From: Thermasporomyces sp036564245
GTDB lineage: Bacteria > Actinomycetota > Actinomycetes > Propionibacteriales > Actinopolymorphaceae
Length of the DNA stretch: 64,000 bases
Direction: 5' to 3'
NCBI GenBank assembly: GCA_036564245.1
Contig: DATCKU010000040.1
Coordinates: forward strand, 75,925 to 139,924
In this document: in pieces, positions 27,917 to 37,052 of the stretch
How the letters are laid out: every line of letters begins with the position of its first letter
Position numbering within the stretch: position 1 is the first letter of the stretch
Notes under the pieces: model-generated
Databases searched by the model: none
What the model was told of the DNA's origin: nothing
What the model saw: only the letters and a program-made list of their open reading frames with translations
Translations under genes and position numbers: made by a program

Positions 27917-28245
27917 GCGCGGAAGACCTCGAAAAGTACGAAACCGAGATGGAGCTGCAGCTCTACCGGGAGTATCGCGACGTCGTCAACATCTTCAAGT
28001 ACGTCGTCGAGACCGATCGGCGTTTCTACCTCGCCAACCATGTCGATCTCAAGGTACGCAGCGAGGGCGGGGAGACCTACTTCGAGGTCACGATGTCCGA
28101 CGCATGGGTGTGGGACATGTACCGTCCCGCCCGTTTCGTCAAGAACGTCAAGGTCGTGACGTTCAAGGACGTCAACGTCGAGGAGCTCGCCAAGAGCGAC
28201 TTTGAGGTGCCCAAGGACGACACGGGACCGTTCGGGACCCGGTAG
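27913..28245 (+). CDS. DUF2469 family protein
   Basis: A 110-residue actinobacteria-specific protein of unknown function, always beside rnhB. Typical sequence is MSAEDLEKYETEMELQLYRE and VVNIFKYVVETDRRFYL. Acidic, no membrane segment. Start overlaps the rnhB stop by four bases, so the two are translationally coupled. Confidence 0.95.
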   Translation: MSAEDLEKYETEMELQLYREYRDVVNIFKYVVETDRRFYLANHVDLKVRSEGGETYFEVTMSDAWVWDMYRPARFVKNVKVVTFKDVNVEELAKSDFEVPKDDTGPFGTR

Positions 28246-28280
28246 AGCTACTGGTCTGATCCGGTGGGAATGGGGGACCG

Positions 28281-29036
28281 ATGACCCAACCGGCCGTCGT
28301 CGACCCTGCGGAGCCGCTGGCTCCCGAGCTCATCGTCGCGCTTCGCGCTGTGTCCACGGCGACGCTGACCACCCAGCTCATGGCACGTGGACTCCGCAAC
28401 ACATTCCTGGCTGGGCTGCGACCGCTCAACAGCGGACTGCCCCACATGGTGGGCACTGCCTTCACTCTGCGTTACATTCCGGCCCGCGAGGATCTTGATG
28501 TGCTGAGCGTGTTCGAGGATCCGGAGCATCCTCAGCGCAAGGCGATCGAGTCCATAAGACCCGGGCAGGTGCTGGTGATGGACTGCCGGGGTCAGACTCG
28601 CGCGGCATCGTTGGGCGGGATCCTGGCTACCAGGCTGCTCCGCCGTGGCGCGGCCGGGGTCGTGACCGACGGAGCCGTCCGGGACTCACCCACCTTCGCG
28701 CGGCTGGAGCTCCCGACCTACGCGGCCGGGGTGTCGGCCACCACGAACCTGGCACAGCACCATGCCGTCGACTTCGGGGTACCCATCGGGTGCGCCGAGG
28801 TGCCGGTCTATCCGGGCGATGTCATGGTGGGAGATGCCGAAGGCGTCGTGTGCATTCCTCGGGCCATGGCAGCCGAGGTGGCGCGCGACGCCGTGGCACA
28901 AGAGCACCTCGAGGAGTTCATCCAGAAGGAGATCGACGCCGGGGCGGCGCTGCCCGGGATCTACCCACCCAGCACCGAGACCCGTGCCCGCTACGCCGCA
29001 TGGGCCGAGAAGCATCCGCCGCCCGTCGAGCTGTAG
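28281..29036 (+). CDS. RraA-like aldolase/4-hydroxy-4-methyl-2-oxoglutarate aldolase family
   Basis: A 251-residue RraA-fold protein. STATLTTQLMARGLRN near residue 25, GQVLVMDCRG, and GGILATRLLRRGAAGVVTDG are typical; the Asp/Arg that hold the divalent metal and substrate are likely in TDGAVRD. Related enzymes split 4-hydroxy-2-oxo acids to pyruvate plus a second product; the E. coli namesake instead binds RNase E. Here the neighbours (a sugar-acid-type dehydratase and a TPP enzyme on the opposite strand) favour an aldolase role. Follows DUF2469 by 35 bases and is convergent with the dehydratase. Confidence 0.85.
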   Translation: MTQPAVVDPAEPLAPELIVALRAVSTATLTTQLMARGLRNTFLAGLRPLNSGLPHMVGTAFTLRYIPAREDLDVLSVFEDPEHPQRKAIESIRPGQVLVMDCRGQTRAASLGGILATRLLRRGAAGVVTDGAVRDSPTFARLELPTYAAGVSATTNLAQHHAVDFGVPIGCAEVPVYPGDVMVGDAEGVVCIPRAMAAEVARDAVAQEHLEEFIQKEIDAGAALPGIYPPSTETRARYAAWAEKHPPPVEL

Positions 29037-29083
29037 CTTTCGATGACCGGGCCGTGGGCGGTCGGTGGTCACCAGCGCCGGTG

Positions 29084-30823
29084 TCAGCGGCTCTCGGGCT
29101 CGGGGGTGCTGCCCTCGCGGGCGAGCACATCGAAGTCGCAGCCGGCTTCCGCCTGCGTGATGTGGTCGAGGTAGATCGCCCCATAGCCGCGCACGTAGGC
29201 CGGTGGCGGGGGAGTCCAGGAGGCCCGGCGCTCAGCGAGCTCGGCGTCGGAGAGCGCGACGTCGAGCCGCCGGGCGGGCACGTCGAGCGTGATGAGGTCG
29301 CCGTCGCGGATCAGCGCCAACGGCCCGCCGACGTGCGACTCCGGTGAGACGTGCAGGACGCACGCGCCGTAGCTGGTTCCGCTCATCCTGGCATCGGAGA
29401 TCCGCAGCATGTCGCGCACACCGTGCTTGAGCAGCCGGTCGGGGATCGGCGCCATGCCGTACTCCGGCATGCCCGGCCCGCCCTTCGGGCCGGAGCCTCG
29501 CAGCACGAGCACGCTGTCCGGGGTGATCGGCAGGGACTCGTCGTTGATGCGCTCCTGCATGTCGCGGTAGTTCTCGAACACCACGGCCGGCCCGGTGTGC
29601 CGGTGCAGCCGCGGGTCGGCAGCGGCATGCTTGATGACCGCGCCACCCGGGGCCAGGTTGCCGCGTAGCACGGCGAGCCCACCTTCAGGCCAAACGGGGT
29701 TGTCCAGCGTACGGATCACGTCGGGGTTGTAGACCTCGGCCGACTCGAGCACCTCGCCCACCGTGTGTCCGGTCACGGTGAGCCGGTCGAGGTGGAGGTG
29801 GTCACGCAGCTGCGCCAGCAAGGCTCGCAGCCCGCCGGCGTAGTAGAAGTCCTCCATCAGCCAGGCGCCGGTCGGGCGGATGTTGGCGAGCACCGGCACC
29901 TCGCGTGACAGCCGGTCGAAGTCGTCGAGCGTGAGATTCACGCGGCTGCGTCGCGCCATCGCGATCAGGTGGATCACGGCGTTGGTCGAGCCGCCGAGGG
30001 CGAGCACGGTGGCCACGGCGTCGAGATACGCCCGCTCGTCGAGGATCTGCGACGGGCGCCGGTCGTGCCACACCATCTCCACGATCTGCCGGCCACACGC
30101 CGCCGCCATCCGGGAGTGCGCGGAGTCCGCGGCCGGAATCGACGAGGCGCCGGGCAGCGTCATGCCGAGCGCCTCGGCCGCCGACGTCATGGTCGAGGCC
30201 GTGCCCATCGTCATGCAGTGACCGGGCGACCGGGCGATGCCGTCCTCGATCTCGGCCCAGTCCTGCTCAGTGATCGTGCCCGCGCGCTTTTCCGCCCAGT
30301 ACTTCCACACGTCGCTGCCACTGCCGAGCACCTTGCCCCGCCAGGTGCCGCGCAGCATGGGACCGGCGGGCAGGAAGATCGCGGGGAGGTCCATGCTGAT
30401 CGCACCCATCAGGAGCCCCGGCGTGGTCTTGTCGCATCCGCCGAGCAGCACCACGCCGTCGATGGGGTACGAACGCAGCAGCTCCTCCGTCTCCATCGCC
30501 AGCAGGTTGCGGTAGAGCATGGTGCTCGGCTTCTGGAATGGCTCGGACAGTGAGAGCGCCGGCAGCTCGACGGGATAGCCGCCGGCCTGCCAGACACCCC
30601 GCTTGACCTCCTCGGCGCGTAGCCGCAGATGCGTATGGCACGGATTGATCTCGCTCCACGTGTTGATCACGCCGATGACCGGCTTGCCGAGGTGCTCCTC
30701 GGCCCCGATGCCCATCTGCCGGGTGCGGGAGCGGTGCCCGAACGCCCGCAGCCCAGGGTCGCCGTACCACGCATGGCTGCGGAGCTGTTCGGGACGTTTG
30801 CGTGTCGTGGATCGCTCGGGCAC
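29084..30823 (-). CDS. IlvD/Edd-family dehydratase (sugar-acid dehydratase-like)
   Basis: A 579-residue iron-sulfur dehydratase. The opening RSHAWYGDPGLRAFGHRSR and length resemble aldonate (for example L-arabinonate) dehydratases more than branched-chain IlvD. Cluster-binding cysteines are seen in LGGCDKTTPG and SPGHCMTMG; LPGASSIPA and ISDARMSGTSYG are other family blocks. It would convert an aldonate to a 2-keto-3-deoxy acid. The GTG at 30823 is chosen because AAAGGAG lies six bases before it; an ATG at 30877 would nearly touch the upstream gene but has no ribosome site. Co-directional with the TPP enzyme 56 bases upstream. Confidence 0.88.
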   Translation of the reverse strand: MPERSTTRKRPEQLRSHAWYGDPGLRAFGHRSRTRQMGIGAEEHLGKPVIGVINTWSEINPCHTHLRLRAEEVKRGVWQAGGYPVELPALSLSEPFQKPSTMLYRNLLAMETEELLRSYPIDGVVLLGGCDKTTPGLLMGAISMDLPAIFLPAGPMLRGTWRGKVLGSGSDVWKYWAEKRAGTITEQDWAEIEDGIARSPGHCMTMGTASTMTSAAEALGMTLPGASSIPAADSAHSRMAAACGRQIVEMVWHDRRPSQILDERAYLDAVATVLALGGSTNAVIHLIAMARRSRVNLTLDDFDRLSREVPVLANIRPTGAWLMEDFYYAGGLRALLAQLRDHLHLDRLTVTGHTVGEVLESAEVYNPDVIRTLDNPVWPEGGLAVLRGNLAPGGAVIKHAAADPRLHRHTGPAVVFENYRDMQERINDESLPITPDSVLVLRGSGPKGGPGMPEYGMAPIPDRLLKHGVRDMLRISDARMSGTSYGACVLHVSPESHVGGPLALIRDGDLITLDVPARRLDVALSDAELAERRASWTPPPPAYVRGYGAIYLDHITQAEAGCDFDVLAREGSTPEPESR

Positions 30824-30879
30824 GAAGGCTCCTTTCGCATTGCCATCGCCGAACCGCCGACCTGATTCACGGGACATCC

Positions 30880-32502
30880 CTAGGTCAACAGGTCGGACAG
30901 CCGGAGTTCCGGGGCGATGATGTCGGGGTCGGTGCGGATGTCGACCACGCACGGCCGCTCGCTGCGGAGCGCCGCGCGGAGTGTGTCCTCGACGGTGCTC
31001 GGATCGTCGAGAAGCAGACCGTGTGCGCCGAGGCCTTCCGCCCATCGGACCAGGTCCAGCGAGCCGATGTCGGTGGCGGCCAGTCGCCTGTGCGCTCGGG
31101 CCTGGTGCATGGCGATCGTGCCGTACATCCGGTTCGCGAACGCCAGGACGACGATGCGGGCGTCATGACGTACGGCGGTCTCGATCTCCTGCCCGGTCAT
31201 GAGGATCCCGCCGTCGCCCACGAAGGCGACCACCGTCCTGTGCGGTTCAGCCAACTTGGCCGCGACCGCAGCCGGCACGGCGTATCCCATGGCACCGTTG
31301 CGCGGGCCGAGCTGGCGGTGTGTGGTCGTGAACGGCCAGTAGCGGTGGAGGAATCCGGAGAAGTTGCCGGCGTCGTTGGTGACGATCACGTCGGGCGGTG
31401 CAAGGCGATGCAGCGTTCGTACGACGTCGGCCGGGTGCGGCCCGTCCGATGACCGGCGGTGGTGCGCGAAGTGCACGGCGGTCTCGTGGTAGCGGCTCCA
31501 GTCCCGGGTCACCGTCGGGGCGGCCCGAAGGGCGGCCAGGACCTCCCGGGGGTCCACGTCGTACCAGCGTACGGATGAGGCCTGCGCGGCCGAGCCTGAG
31601 GCGGCGAGCCCACGGCCGACGACGACCAGGTGCTGATGCGGAAGCGGGTAGCGGAAGTCCTGCGAGGTGATGGCGTCCAGTCGGGTGCCGAGGACCAGCA
31701 GGAGGTCCGCGTCGTCAAGCGCCTGCCGGATCGCCGGGGTGGTGCCCAGCCCGAGGTGGCCGAGGAAGTGCGGATGGTCCACGGCGAAGCTGTCCTGGCA
31801 CCGGAACGCCACATAGACCCCGAACCCCAGCTGCTCCGCCGCCAGGCGCAGCTCCTTGCGGCCCACCTGGTTTCCTGGACCGGCGATGGCGACCGGCTGC
31901 CTGGCGGTGGTGATGAGCTCGGCTAGCTCGCCGGCGATTCGAGGCAGGTCAGCATCCGGCGGAGGACTCTCGGGCAGAGCCGGCCGGCTGCCGTCGTACG
32001 GCATGGACCAGAAGTCGGTCGGAACGCTGAGGGCGACGGGGCCGACGGTCGGAGCCCACATCCGACCAAGTGCCTCCGCCGCGAGCCGTGGGACGTCGCG
32101 CGCGTGGTCCGGCTCGCACGACCAGACCGTGATCGGTCGGTAGAACGCCTCCAGGTCGACCTCCTGGAAGCCGCCGGTGCCGCGCACGTCCTTGTCGACC
32201 TGTCCCAGGATCGCGAGCATCGGGGTCTGGTCCTGGTGTGCCGTGTGGACACCGATCGCGAGGTTGGCGGCGCCGGGTCCCCGGCTTGCGAGCGCGAGCG
32301 CTGGTCGTCCGGTGAGCTTGGCTTCCGCTTCAGCCATGAACGCAGCACCCGACTCGTGCCGGGTGGAGATCAGTCGGATCCGGGGTTCGGCGGCGAGCTC
32401 GTCGAGCAGCGGGAGGAACGACTCGCCGGGAACGGTGTAAGCCGTACGGATGCCGGCGTCGGCGAGCAGACGTACCGTGGCGCTCGCGACGGTCTGCGGC
32501 AT
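30880..32502 (-). CDS. Thiamine pyrophosphate-dependent enzyme (acetolactate synthase-like)
   Basis: A 540-residue member of the acetolactate synthase/benzoylformate decarboxylase superfamily. The cofactor-activating glutamate is in STRHESGAAFMAEA, the central domain spans about residues 185-320, and the TPP/Mg motif is GDGGILMTGQEIET with the Asn in FANRMYG. It could decarboxylate or ligate a 2-oxo acid; with the adjacent dehydratase, a role in sugar-acid breakdown is plausible. True anabolic IlvB seems unlikely since no ilvN or ilvC is nearby. The ATG at 32502 follows GGGAGG. Confidence 0.88.
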   Translation of the reverse strand: MPQTVASATVRLLADAGIRTAYTVPGESFLPLLDELAAEPRIRLISTRHESGAAFMAEAEAKLTGRPALALASRGPGAANLAIGVHTAHQDQTPMLAILGQVDKDVRGTGGFQEVDLEAFYRPITVWSCEPDHARDVPRLAAEALGRMWAPTVGPVALSVPTDFWSMPYDGSRPALPESPPPDADLPRIAGELAELITTARQPVAIAGPGNQVGRKELRLAAEQLGFGVYVAFRCQDSFAVDHPHFLGHLGLGTTPAIRQALDDADLLLVLGTRLDAITSQDFRYPLPHQHLVVVGRGLAASGSAAQASSVRWYDVDPREVLAALRAAPTVTRDWSRYHETAVHFAHHRRSSDGPHPADVVRTLHRLAPPDVIVTNDAGNFSGFLHRYWPFTTTHRQLGPRNGAMGYAVPAAVAAKLAEPHRTVVAFVGDGGILMTGQEIETAVRHDARIVVLAFANRMYGTIAMHQARAHRRLAATDIGSLDLVRWAEGLGAHGLLLDDPSTVEDTLRAALRSERPCVVDIRTDPDIIAPELRLSDLLT

Positions 32503-32734
32503 GTCGGCCTCCCGGGTCCTTCGTACCCGATGCGGCCTCCGGGAGGGACGGACGTTGTCCACAGTCGGCAAGCTCGGCTTGCTTTTCCACAGATTCGAAA
32601 CCTTCCCGCACTGACCGTGGCCGCGGAATCAGGCTTGAAGCCATCGGTCCCGGCTCGACCGGAGCACCGAGCCGTCGTACGTGTCCCTGGCACAGCGCCT
32701 GAGAAGACGAGCCGCGTGACGGGAGGTGGTGTCC

Positions 32735-33094
32735 GTGCACGAGAGAGGACTGGTCGGCCGTGAGGGGGAGCGGCTTGCTGTCCGGCATCTGGAGGATGCG
32801 GGGTTCTGCATCCTCGAGCAGAACTGGCGGTGCGAGCTCGGCGAGATCGACATCGTGGCTCGTGATGGCGATGTCCTCGTGGTCTGTGAAGTCAAGACCC
32901 GCAACAGCTTCAGCCACGGCACACCACTCGAGCAGGTGACCCGGGCGAAGGCTGGACGACTGCGCCGCCTCGCGGCGCGCTGGCTCGCCGACCATCCCGG
33001 CGAGTCAGCGCGTGACGTACGTGTCGACGTGGTCGGGGTACTGCTGCTCAGCCGGGATCACGCGGCGGTCGAGCACGTGCGGGGGATCGACTGA
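32735..33094 (+). CDS. yraN: UPF0102/YraN endonuclease-like protein
   Basis: A 119-residue protein with a restriction-endonuclease-like core: GREGERLAVRHLEDAGF, then NWRCELGEIDIVARDGD and VVCEVKTRNS, giving the D-ExK catalytic pattern. Biological role unsettled, perhaps DNA repair or transformation, since it always precedes yifB-dprA. Several GTG starts exist; 32735 is best placed eight bases after GGGAGG. Confidence 0.92.
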   Translation: MHERGLVGREGERLAVRHLEDAGFCILEQNWRCELGEIDIVARDGDVLVVCEVKTRNSFSHGTPLEQVTRAKAGRLRRLAARWLADHPGESARDVRVDVVGVLLLSRDHAAVEHVRGID

Positions 33095-33095
33095 G

Positions 33096-34682
33096 ATGAC
33101 GCTCGCTCGCACCCGCTCGGTCGCGCTCACCGGAGTCGACGGCCACGTCGTCGAAGTCGAGGCGCACATCGCCAGTGGCCTTCCCGCGTTCTTCCTCGTC
33201 GGCCTTCCCGACACTGCGTTGGCAGAGGCCCGGTCACGGGTCCGGGCTGCCGTCGACAACTCCGGGCAGAGCTGGCCGCAGCGGAAGGTCACGGTGGCCC
33301 TCTCCCCAGCCACCCTGCCGAAGGCGGGTTCCCACTTCGACGTCGCCATCGCCGTCGCGATCCTGGCCGCTGCGCAGGCCCTGCCGGAGGCGGCAGCAGA
33401 GTCGTTCGTCTTCCTGGGAGAGCTCGGGCTCGATGGTCGGGTCAAGCCGGTGCGCGGCACCCTGCCGTCGGTGCTCGCGGCGTCGCTTGCCGGATGGCGG
33501 CGGTTCGTCGTTCCCGAGCACAACGTGGCCGAGGCGCTGCTCGTCGAGGACGTCGAGGTCTTCGGCGTCCGGTCGTTACGTCAGGTGGTCGCGCTGTTGC
33601 GTGACGAGGAGATTCCGGACGAGCCGTCATGTGCCGCGCCGGCCGCCGGCTCGGGTACCGACGAGGGCTCCAGTCTCGGTAGCGCGGCGCGGCTCGCCGG
33701 GTTGGACCTCGCCGACGTGCTCGGCCAGGCCAGTGCCAGACGGGCGGTCGAGATCGCCGCGGCAGGCGGGCACCACCTGTTCCTGTCGGGACCGCCTGGT
33801 GCGGGCAAGACGATGCTGGCCGAGAGGTTGCCCGGACTGCTTCCCGACCTCACGCCGAGTGCCGCGCTCGAGGTGACCGCCATCCACTCGATCGCCGGTC
33901 TCCTGCCCGCCGACGCGCCGCTTATCGTGCGGCCGCCGTTCTGCGATCCGCACCATTCGGCGTCGTTACCGGCCATCATCGGAGGCGGTCCTCGGATGGC
34001 GCGGCCCGGTGCGGTCTCGCTGGCTCACCACGGGGTCCTCTTTCTCGATGAGGTTCCCGAGTTCAAGCCGAGCGTCTTGGAGGCGCTGCGCCAGCCCCTC
34101 GAGCACGGCGAGGTCGTGATCGCCAGGTCGGCGGGCACGGCGCGGCTGCCAGCGCAGTTCCAGCTGGTCATGGCGGCGAACCCGTGCCCGTGCGGCCTGT
34201 CGTACGGCAAAGGCATCCACTGCACGTGCAGTCCACCGGTGCGCATGCGCTACCAGCAGCGCCTCTCCGGTCCGATCCGCGATCGCATCGACCTGATGCA
34301 GCTCGTCGAGCCGGTCTCGCGTGCCGAGCTGCGCGCCGACCGACACCTCGTCGAGTCCACGGCGGTTGTGGCGGAGCGGGTCCGCCTTGCCCGGGAGCGG
34401 CAGGCCGCTCGACTCGCCGGCACGCCGTGGTCGCTGAACGCGCATGTGCCGGGTCATGAGCTTCGCCGGCGCTGGCCACCGGACCCGGAGGCGGTTCCCA
34501 TCCTGGAGCGGCAGCTCGCGATCGGACAGCTGAGCGCCCGGGGTGCCGACCGGGTCCTGAGGGTTGCCTGGACCATCGCCGACCTCGCTGGGCGCTCCCG
34601 GCCGAGCCGGCACGACGTCTTCGCCGCCCTCACCATGCGCCTCGGCCACGACCCGATCGAGACGCAACGGAGGGTTTCATGA
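33096..34682 (+). CDS. yifB: YifB/ComM-family Mg chelatase-like AAA ATPase
   Basis: A 528-residue AAA+ protein. The N-terminal ribosomal S5 domain 2-like part (VALTGVDGHVVEVEAHIASG) precedes an ATPase domain with Walker A GPPGAGKTML and Walker B VLFLDEVPEF, then a zinc-like NPCPCG and CTC segment and the C-terminal Mg-chelatase domain. ComM helicase promotes branch migration during natural transformation in Gram-negatives; in actinomycetes it travels with yraN and dprA. ATG one base after the yraN stop; its own stop overlaps dprA (ATGA). Confidence 0.95.
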   Translation: MTLARTRSVALTGVDGHVVEVEAHIASGLPAFFLVGLPDTALAEARSRVRAAVDNSGQSWPQRKVTVALSPATLPKAGSHFDVAIAVAILAAAQALPEAAAESFVFLGELGLDGRVKPVRGTLPSVLAASLAGWRRFVVPEHNVAEALLVEDVEVFGVRSLRQVVALLRDEEIPDEPSCAAPAAGSGTDEGSSLGSAARLAGLDLADVLGQASARRAVEIAAAGGHHLFLSGPPGAGKTMLAERLPGLLPDLTPSAALEVTAIHSIAGLLPADAPLIVRPPFCDPHHSASLPAIIGGGPRMARPGAVSLAHHGVLFLDEVPEFKPSVLEALRQPLEHGEVVIARSAGTARLPAQFQLVMAANPCPCGLSYGKGIHCTCSPPVRMRYQQRLSGPIRDRIDLMQLVEPVSRAELRADRHLVESTAVVAERVRLARERQAARLAGTPWSLNAHVPGHELRRRWPPDPEAVPILERQLAIGQLSARGADRVLRVAWTIADLAGRSRPSRHDVFAALTMRLGHDPIETQRRVS

Positions 34683-35908
34683 GCGATACGCCGGTGAGCG
34701 ATGCCGAGCGTGCGGCCCGCGCCAGCCTGACCAGGCTCGGGGAGCCGGGCGATCTCTATCTCGCCAGGTTCGTCGCCGAGCACGGTGCGGAAGCTGCGCT
34801 GGCCGCGATCGAGGACGGCAGCTATCCGGGGAAGAACCTTGCCGACTACCGGACGCGGTTGGGTGTGATCGACCCGGCCCGAGACCTCGAGAACGCAGCC
34901 CGGGTCGGCGCCCGGTTGATCTGCCCCGGTGATCCCGAGTGGCCGGAGAGCCTCTCGGTCTTGGAAACGGCCGAGCCCGTCGACCGTCGCGGCGGGGTCC
35001 CGCTCGCCTTGTGGGTGCGCGGACAAGCCGACCTCGCCGTCGTCACGCAGCGATCGTGTGCGGTCGTCGGGGCACGAGCGGCCAGCGAGTACGGCAGGTA
35101 CGTGGCAGGAAACCTCGCGGCTGGGCTCGCCGACCATGACGTCACGGTGGTGTCCGGGGCGGCATTCGGGATCGACGCCGCAGCGCACCGTGGTGCTTTG
35201 GCGGTCAGTGGGTGCACCGTCGCGGTCCTCGCATCCGGAGTCGACGTCGCCTATCCGCGGGCACATGCCCAGCTACTCGACTGGATCGCCGACGAAGGGT
35301 TGATCGTGAGCGAGGTGCCGCCAGGGTCGACACCTCGCCGGCCTCGTTTCCTGGTCCGGAATCGCTTGATCGCTGCGCTCACGCTCGGCTGTGTGGTGGT
35401 CGAGGCCGGGTTGCGCAGTGGAGCGCTCAACACGGCGTCGTGGGCGCTGCGATGTGATCGGCAGATCATGGGTGTTCCCGGGCCCGTGACGTCGGCCACC
35501 TCGGCGGGTGTCCATCAACTGATCCGCGAGTACTTCGCGACGTTGGTCACCGACGCCGACGAGGTTGTCGAGCAGATCGGCCGCATCGGTCAGGATCTCG
35601 CCCCGCCCAAGACAGGTGAACTCCGCTCGCGGGACGAGCTCGACGGACGAGCCCGGCAAGTGCTCGAAACCGTTCCCGTGCTGCGTGCCGCCGGTGTGGC
35701 CAGCGTCGCCACCGCGGCGGGAATCCCGGCAGATGAAACCCAGGCGATCCTCGGCGAGCTGCTGCTCCTCGGCTACGTCGAGCAGCAGGGCAATGGCTGG
35801 AGACTGTCGGAGCGGGAACGCGCGTCACGCCGGCACGCGTCGACCATCGAGCACTCGACCTCGGGGGAGCACCGTGGACCCGACACGAGTTTGCGGTTCG
35901 ACGTGTGA
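34679..35908 (+). CDS. dprA: DNA processing protein DprA
   Basis: A 409-residue single-strand DNA-binding RecA loader used in transformation and recombination. The Rossmann-like core shows VVSGAAFGIDAAAHRGAL, ASGVDVAYPRAH, FLVRNRLIAALT and VVEAGLRSGALNTA. A C-terminal winged-helix (DprA_WH) follows at about residues 320-380 (ETQAILGELLLLGYVEQ). The last ~30 residues are unstructured. Start overlaps the yifB stop. Confidence 0.96.
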   Translation: MSDTPVSDAERAARASLTRLGEPGDLYLARFVAEHGAEAALAAIEDGSYPGKNLADYRTRLGVIDPARDLENAARVGARLICPGDPEWPESLSVLETAEPVDRRGGVPLALWVRGQADLAVVTQRSCAVVGARAASEYGRYVAGNLAAGLADHDVTVVSGAAFGIDAAAHRGALAVSGCTVAVLASGVDVAYPRAHAQLLDWIADEGLIVSEVPPGSTPRRPRFLVRNRLIAALTLGCVVVEAGLRSGALNTASWALRCDRQIMGVPGPVTSATSAGVHQLIREYFATLVTDADEVVEQIGRIGQDLAPPKTGELRSRDELDGRARQVLETVPVLRAAGVASVATAAGIPADETQAILGELLLLGYVEQQGNGWRLSERERASRRHASTIEHSTSGEHRGPDTSLRFDV

Positions 35909-35935
35909 GAGGGGCCGACCGCGTACGGTCGTGGC

Positions 35936-36898
35936 ATGAGCTTCGAACGCGCCCGAGACCACGGCGGCCCCGACGAGCTCACCCTGCTGGCCGAGTTCGA
36001 GCGCCACCTCGTCGCGGAGCGCGGAATGTCGATGCATACGGTCCGCGCGTACCTCGGTGATGTGCGGAGCCTGCTCGAATACCTGAACGAGTCCCGGGTC
36101 ACCGCAGAGCCAGGCCAAGCGGAATCACCCATCGAGCGATTGACCGTTCAGGACCTCCGCGGCTGGCTCGCAAGCCTGCAAGCCGAAGGGGTGGCGCGCA
36201 CGACGCTCGCCCGTCGCGCAGCTGGGATCCGGACCTTCACAGCGTGGGCACATCGGCGCGGACTCCTGCCGGTGGATCCGGGAGCCACGCTCGCCACCCC
36301 CAAGCCGCATCGCAAACTTCCTGCTGTCCTGCGCCAACACGAGGTGGCGCGCTTGCTCGAGGTGGCCGCGATGGCGAGCGACGACGGCAGCGCGGTCGGC
36401 TGTCGCGACCGGGCAATTCTCGAGCTGCTCTATGCGACAGGTATCCGCGTGGGCGAGCTGGTGGCACTGGACGTCGACGACGTCGACCACAGCAGGCGGG
36501 TGGTTCGAGTACTCGGCAAGGGAGGCAAGGAGCGGTCGGTGCCGTACGGCGTGCCGGCCGCGAACGCCCTCGCCGACTACCTGGCCAGGGGGAGGCCGGC
36601 ATTGGTGCGAGCGGGCAGTGGTCCGGCGCTCTTCCTTGGCGTTCGTGGCGGCCGGCTTGACCAACGCGCGGTCCGCCGTCTGGTGCATGCACGCCTAGCC
36701 GATGTCCCGGACGCGCCGGACGTGGGGCCCCACGGGTTACGCCACACGGCCGCCACGCATCTGCTCGAAGGTGGAGCGGACCTTCGCAGCGTCCAGGAAC
36801 TCCTGGGCCATGCGACGCTCGCGACCACCCAGATCTACACCCACGTTTCCACCGAACGACTGCGACGCGTCTACGCGCAGGCCCATCCCCGGGCGTGA
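35936..36898 (+). CDS. xerC: Tyrosine recombinase XerC
   Basis: A 320-residue chromosome-dimer recombinase acting at dif. The SAM-like core-binding domain covers residues ~15-115 (SMHTVRAYLGDVRSLLEYL). The catalytic domain supplies Arg (YATGIRVGEL), Lys (GKGGKER), His-x-x-Arg (HGLRHTAATHLL), His (LGHATLATTQ) and the nucleophile Tyr (IYTHVS). Position after dprA is the conserved housekeeping location, so it is not a mobile-element integrase. ATG start 27 bases after dprA. Confidence 0.95.
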   Translation: MSFERARDHGGPDELTLLAEFERHLVAERGMSMHTVRAYLGDVRSLLEYLNESRVTAEPGQAESPIERLTVQDLRGWLASLQAEGVARTTLARRAAGIRTFTAWAHRRGLLPVDPGATLATPKPHRKLPAVLRQHEVARLLEVAAMASDDGSAVGCRDRAILELLYATGIRVGELVALDVDDVDHSRRVVRVLGKGGKERSVPYGVPAANALADYLARGRPALVRAGSGPALFLGVRGGRLDQRAVRRLVHARLADVPDAPDVGPHGLRHTAATHLLEGGADLRSVQELLGHATLATTQIYTHVSTERLRRVYAQAHPRA

Positions 36899-36939
36899 CC
36901 TGCAGACGGGTGGTACCGGCACGTACCCGTCGCCGCACC

Positions 36940-36964
36940 CTTCAGCGCGGCTGGCGCGCTGAAG
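36940..36964. terminator. Strong hairpin between convergent xerC and M23 peptidase genes
   Basis: CTTCAGCGCG and CGCGCTGAAG form a perfect 10-bp stem around a 5-nt loop, 41 bases past the xerC stop and about 90 bases from the end of the opposing gene. Probably a bidirectional terminator; no U-tract. Confidence 0.65.
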
Positions 36965-37052
36965 GAGCAGTCGTACGCGTCGTGTCGGCGCGTACCGCGC
37001 ACCGCTCAGCGCCGCTGGCGCGCCCCGATTGGGGAGGGCGCCGACCTGGGAA

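Noticed and set aside
35936..36898. Tyrosine recombinase as mark of a genomic island
   Set aside because: It is XerC in its conserved place after dprA, with no att-like repeats nearby.
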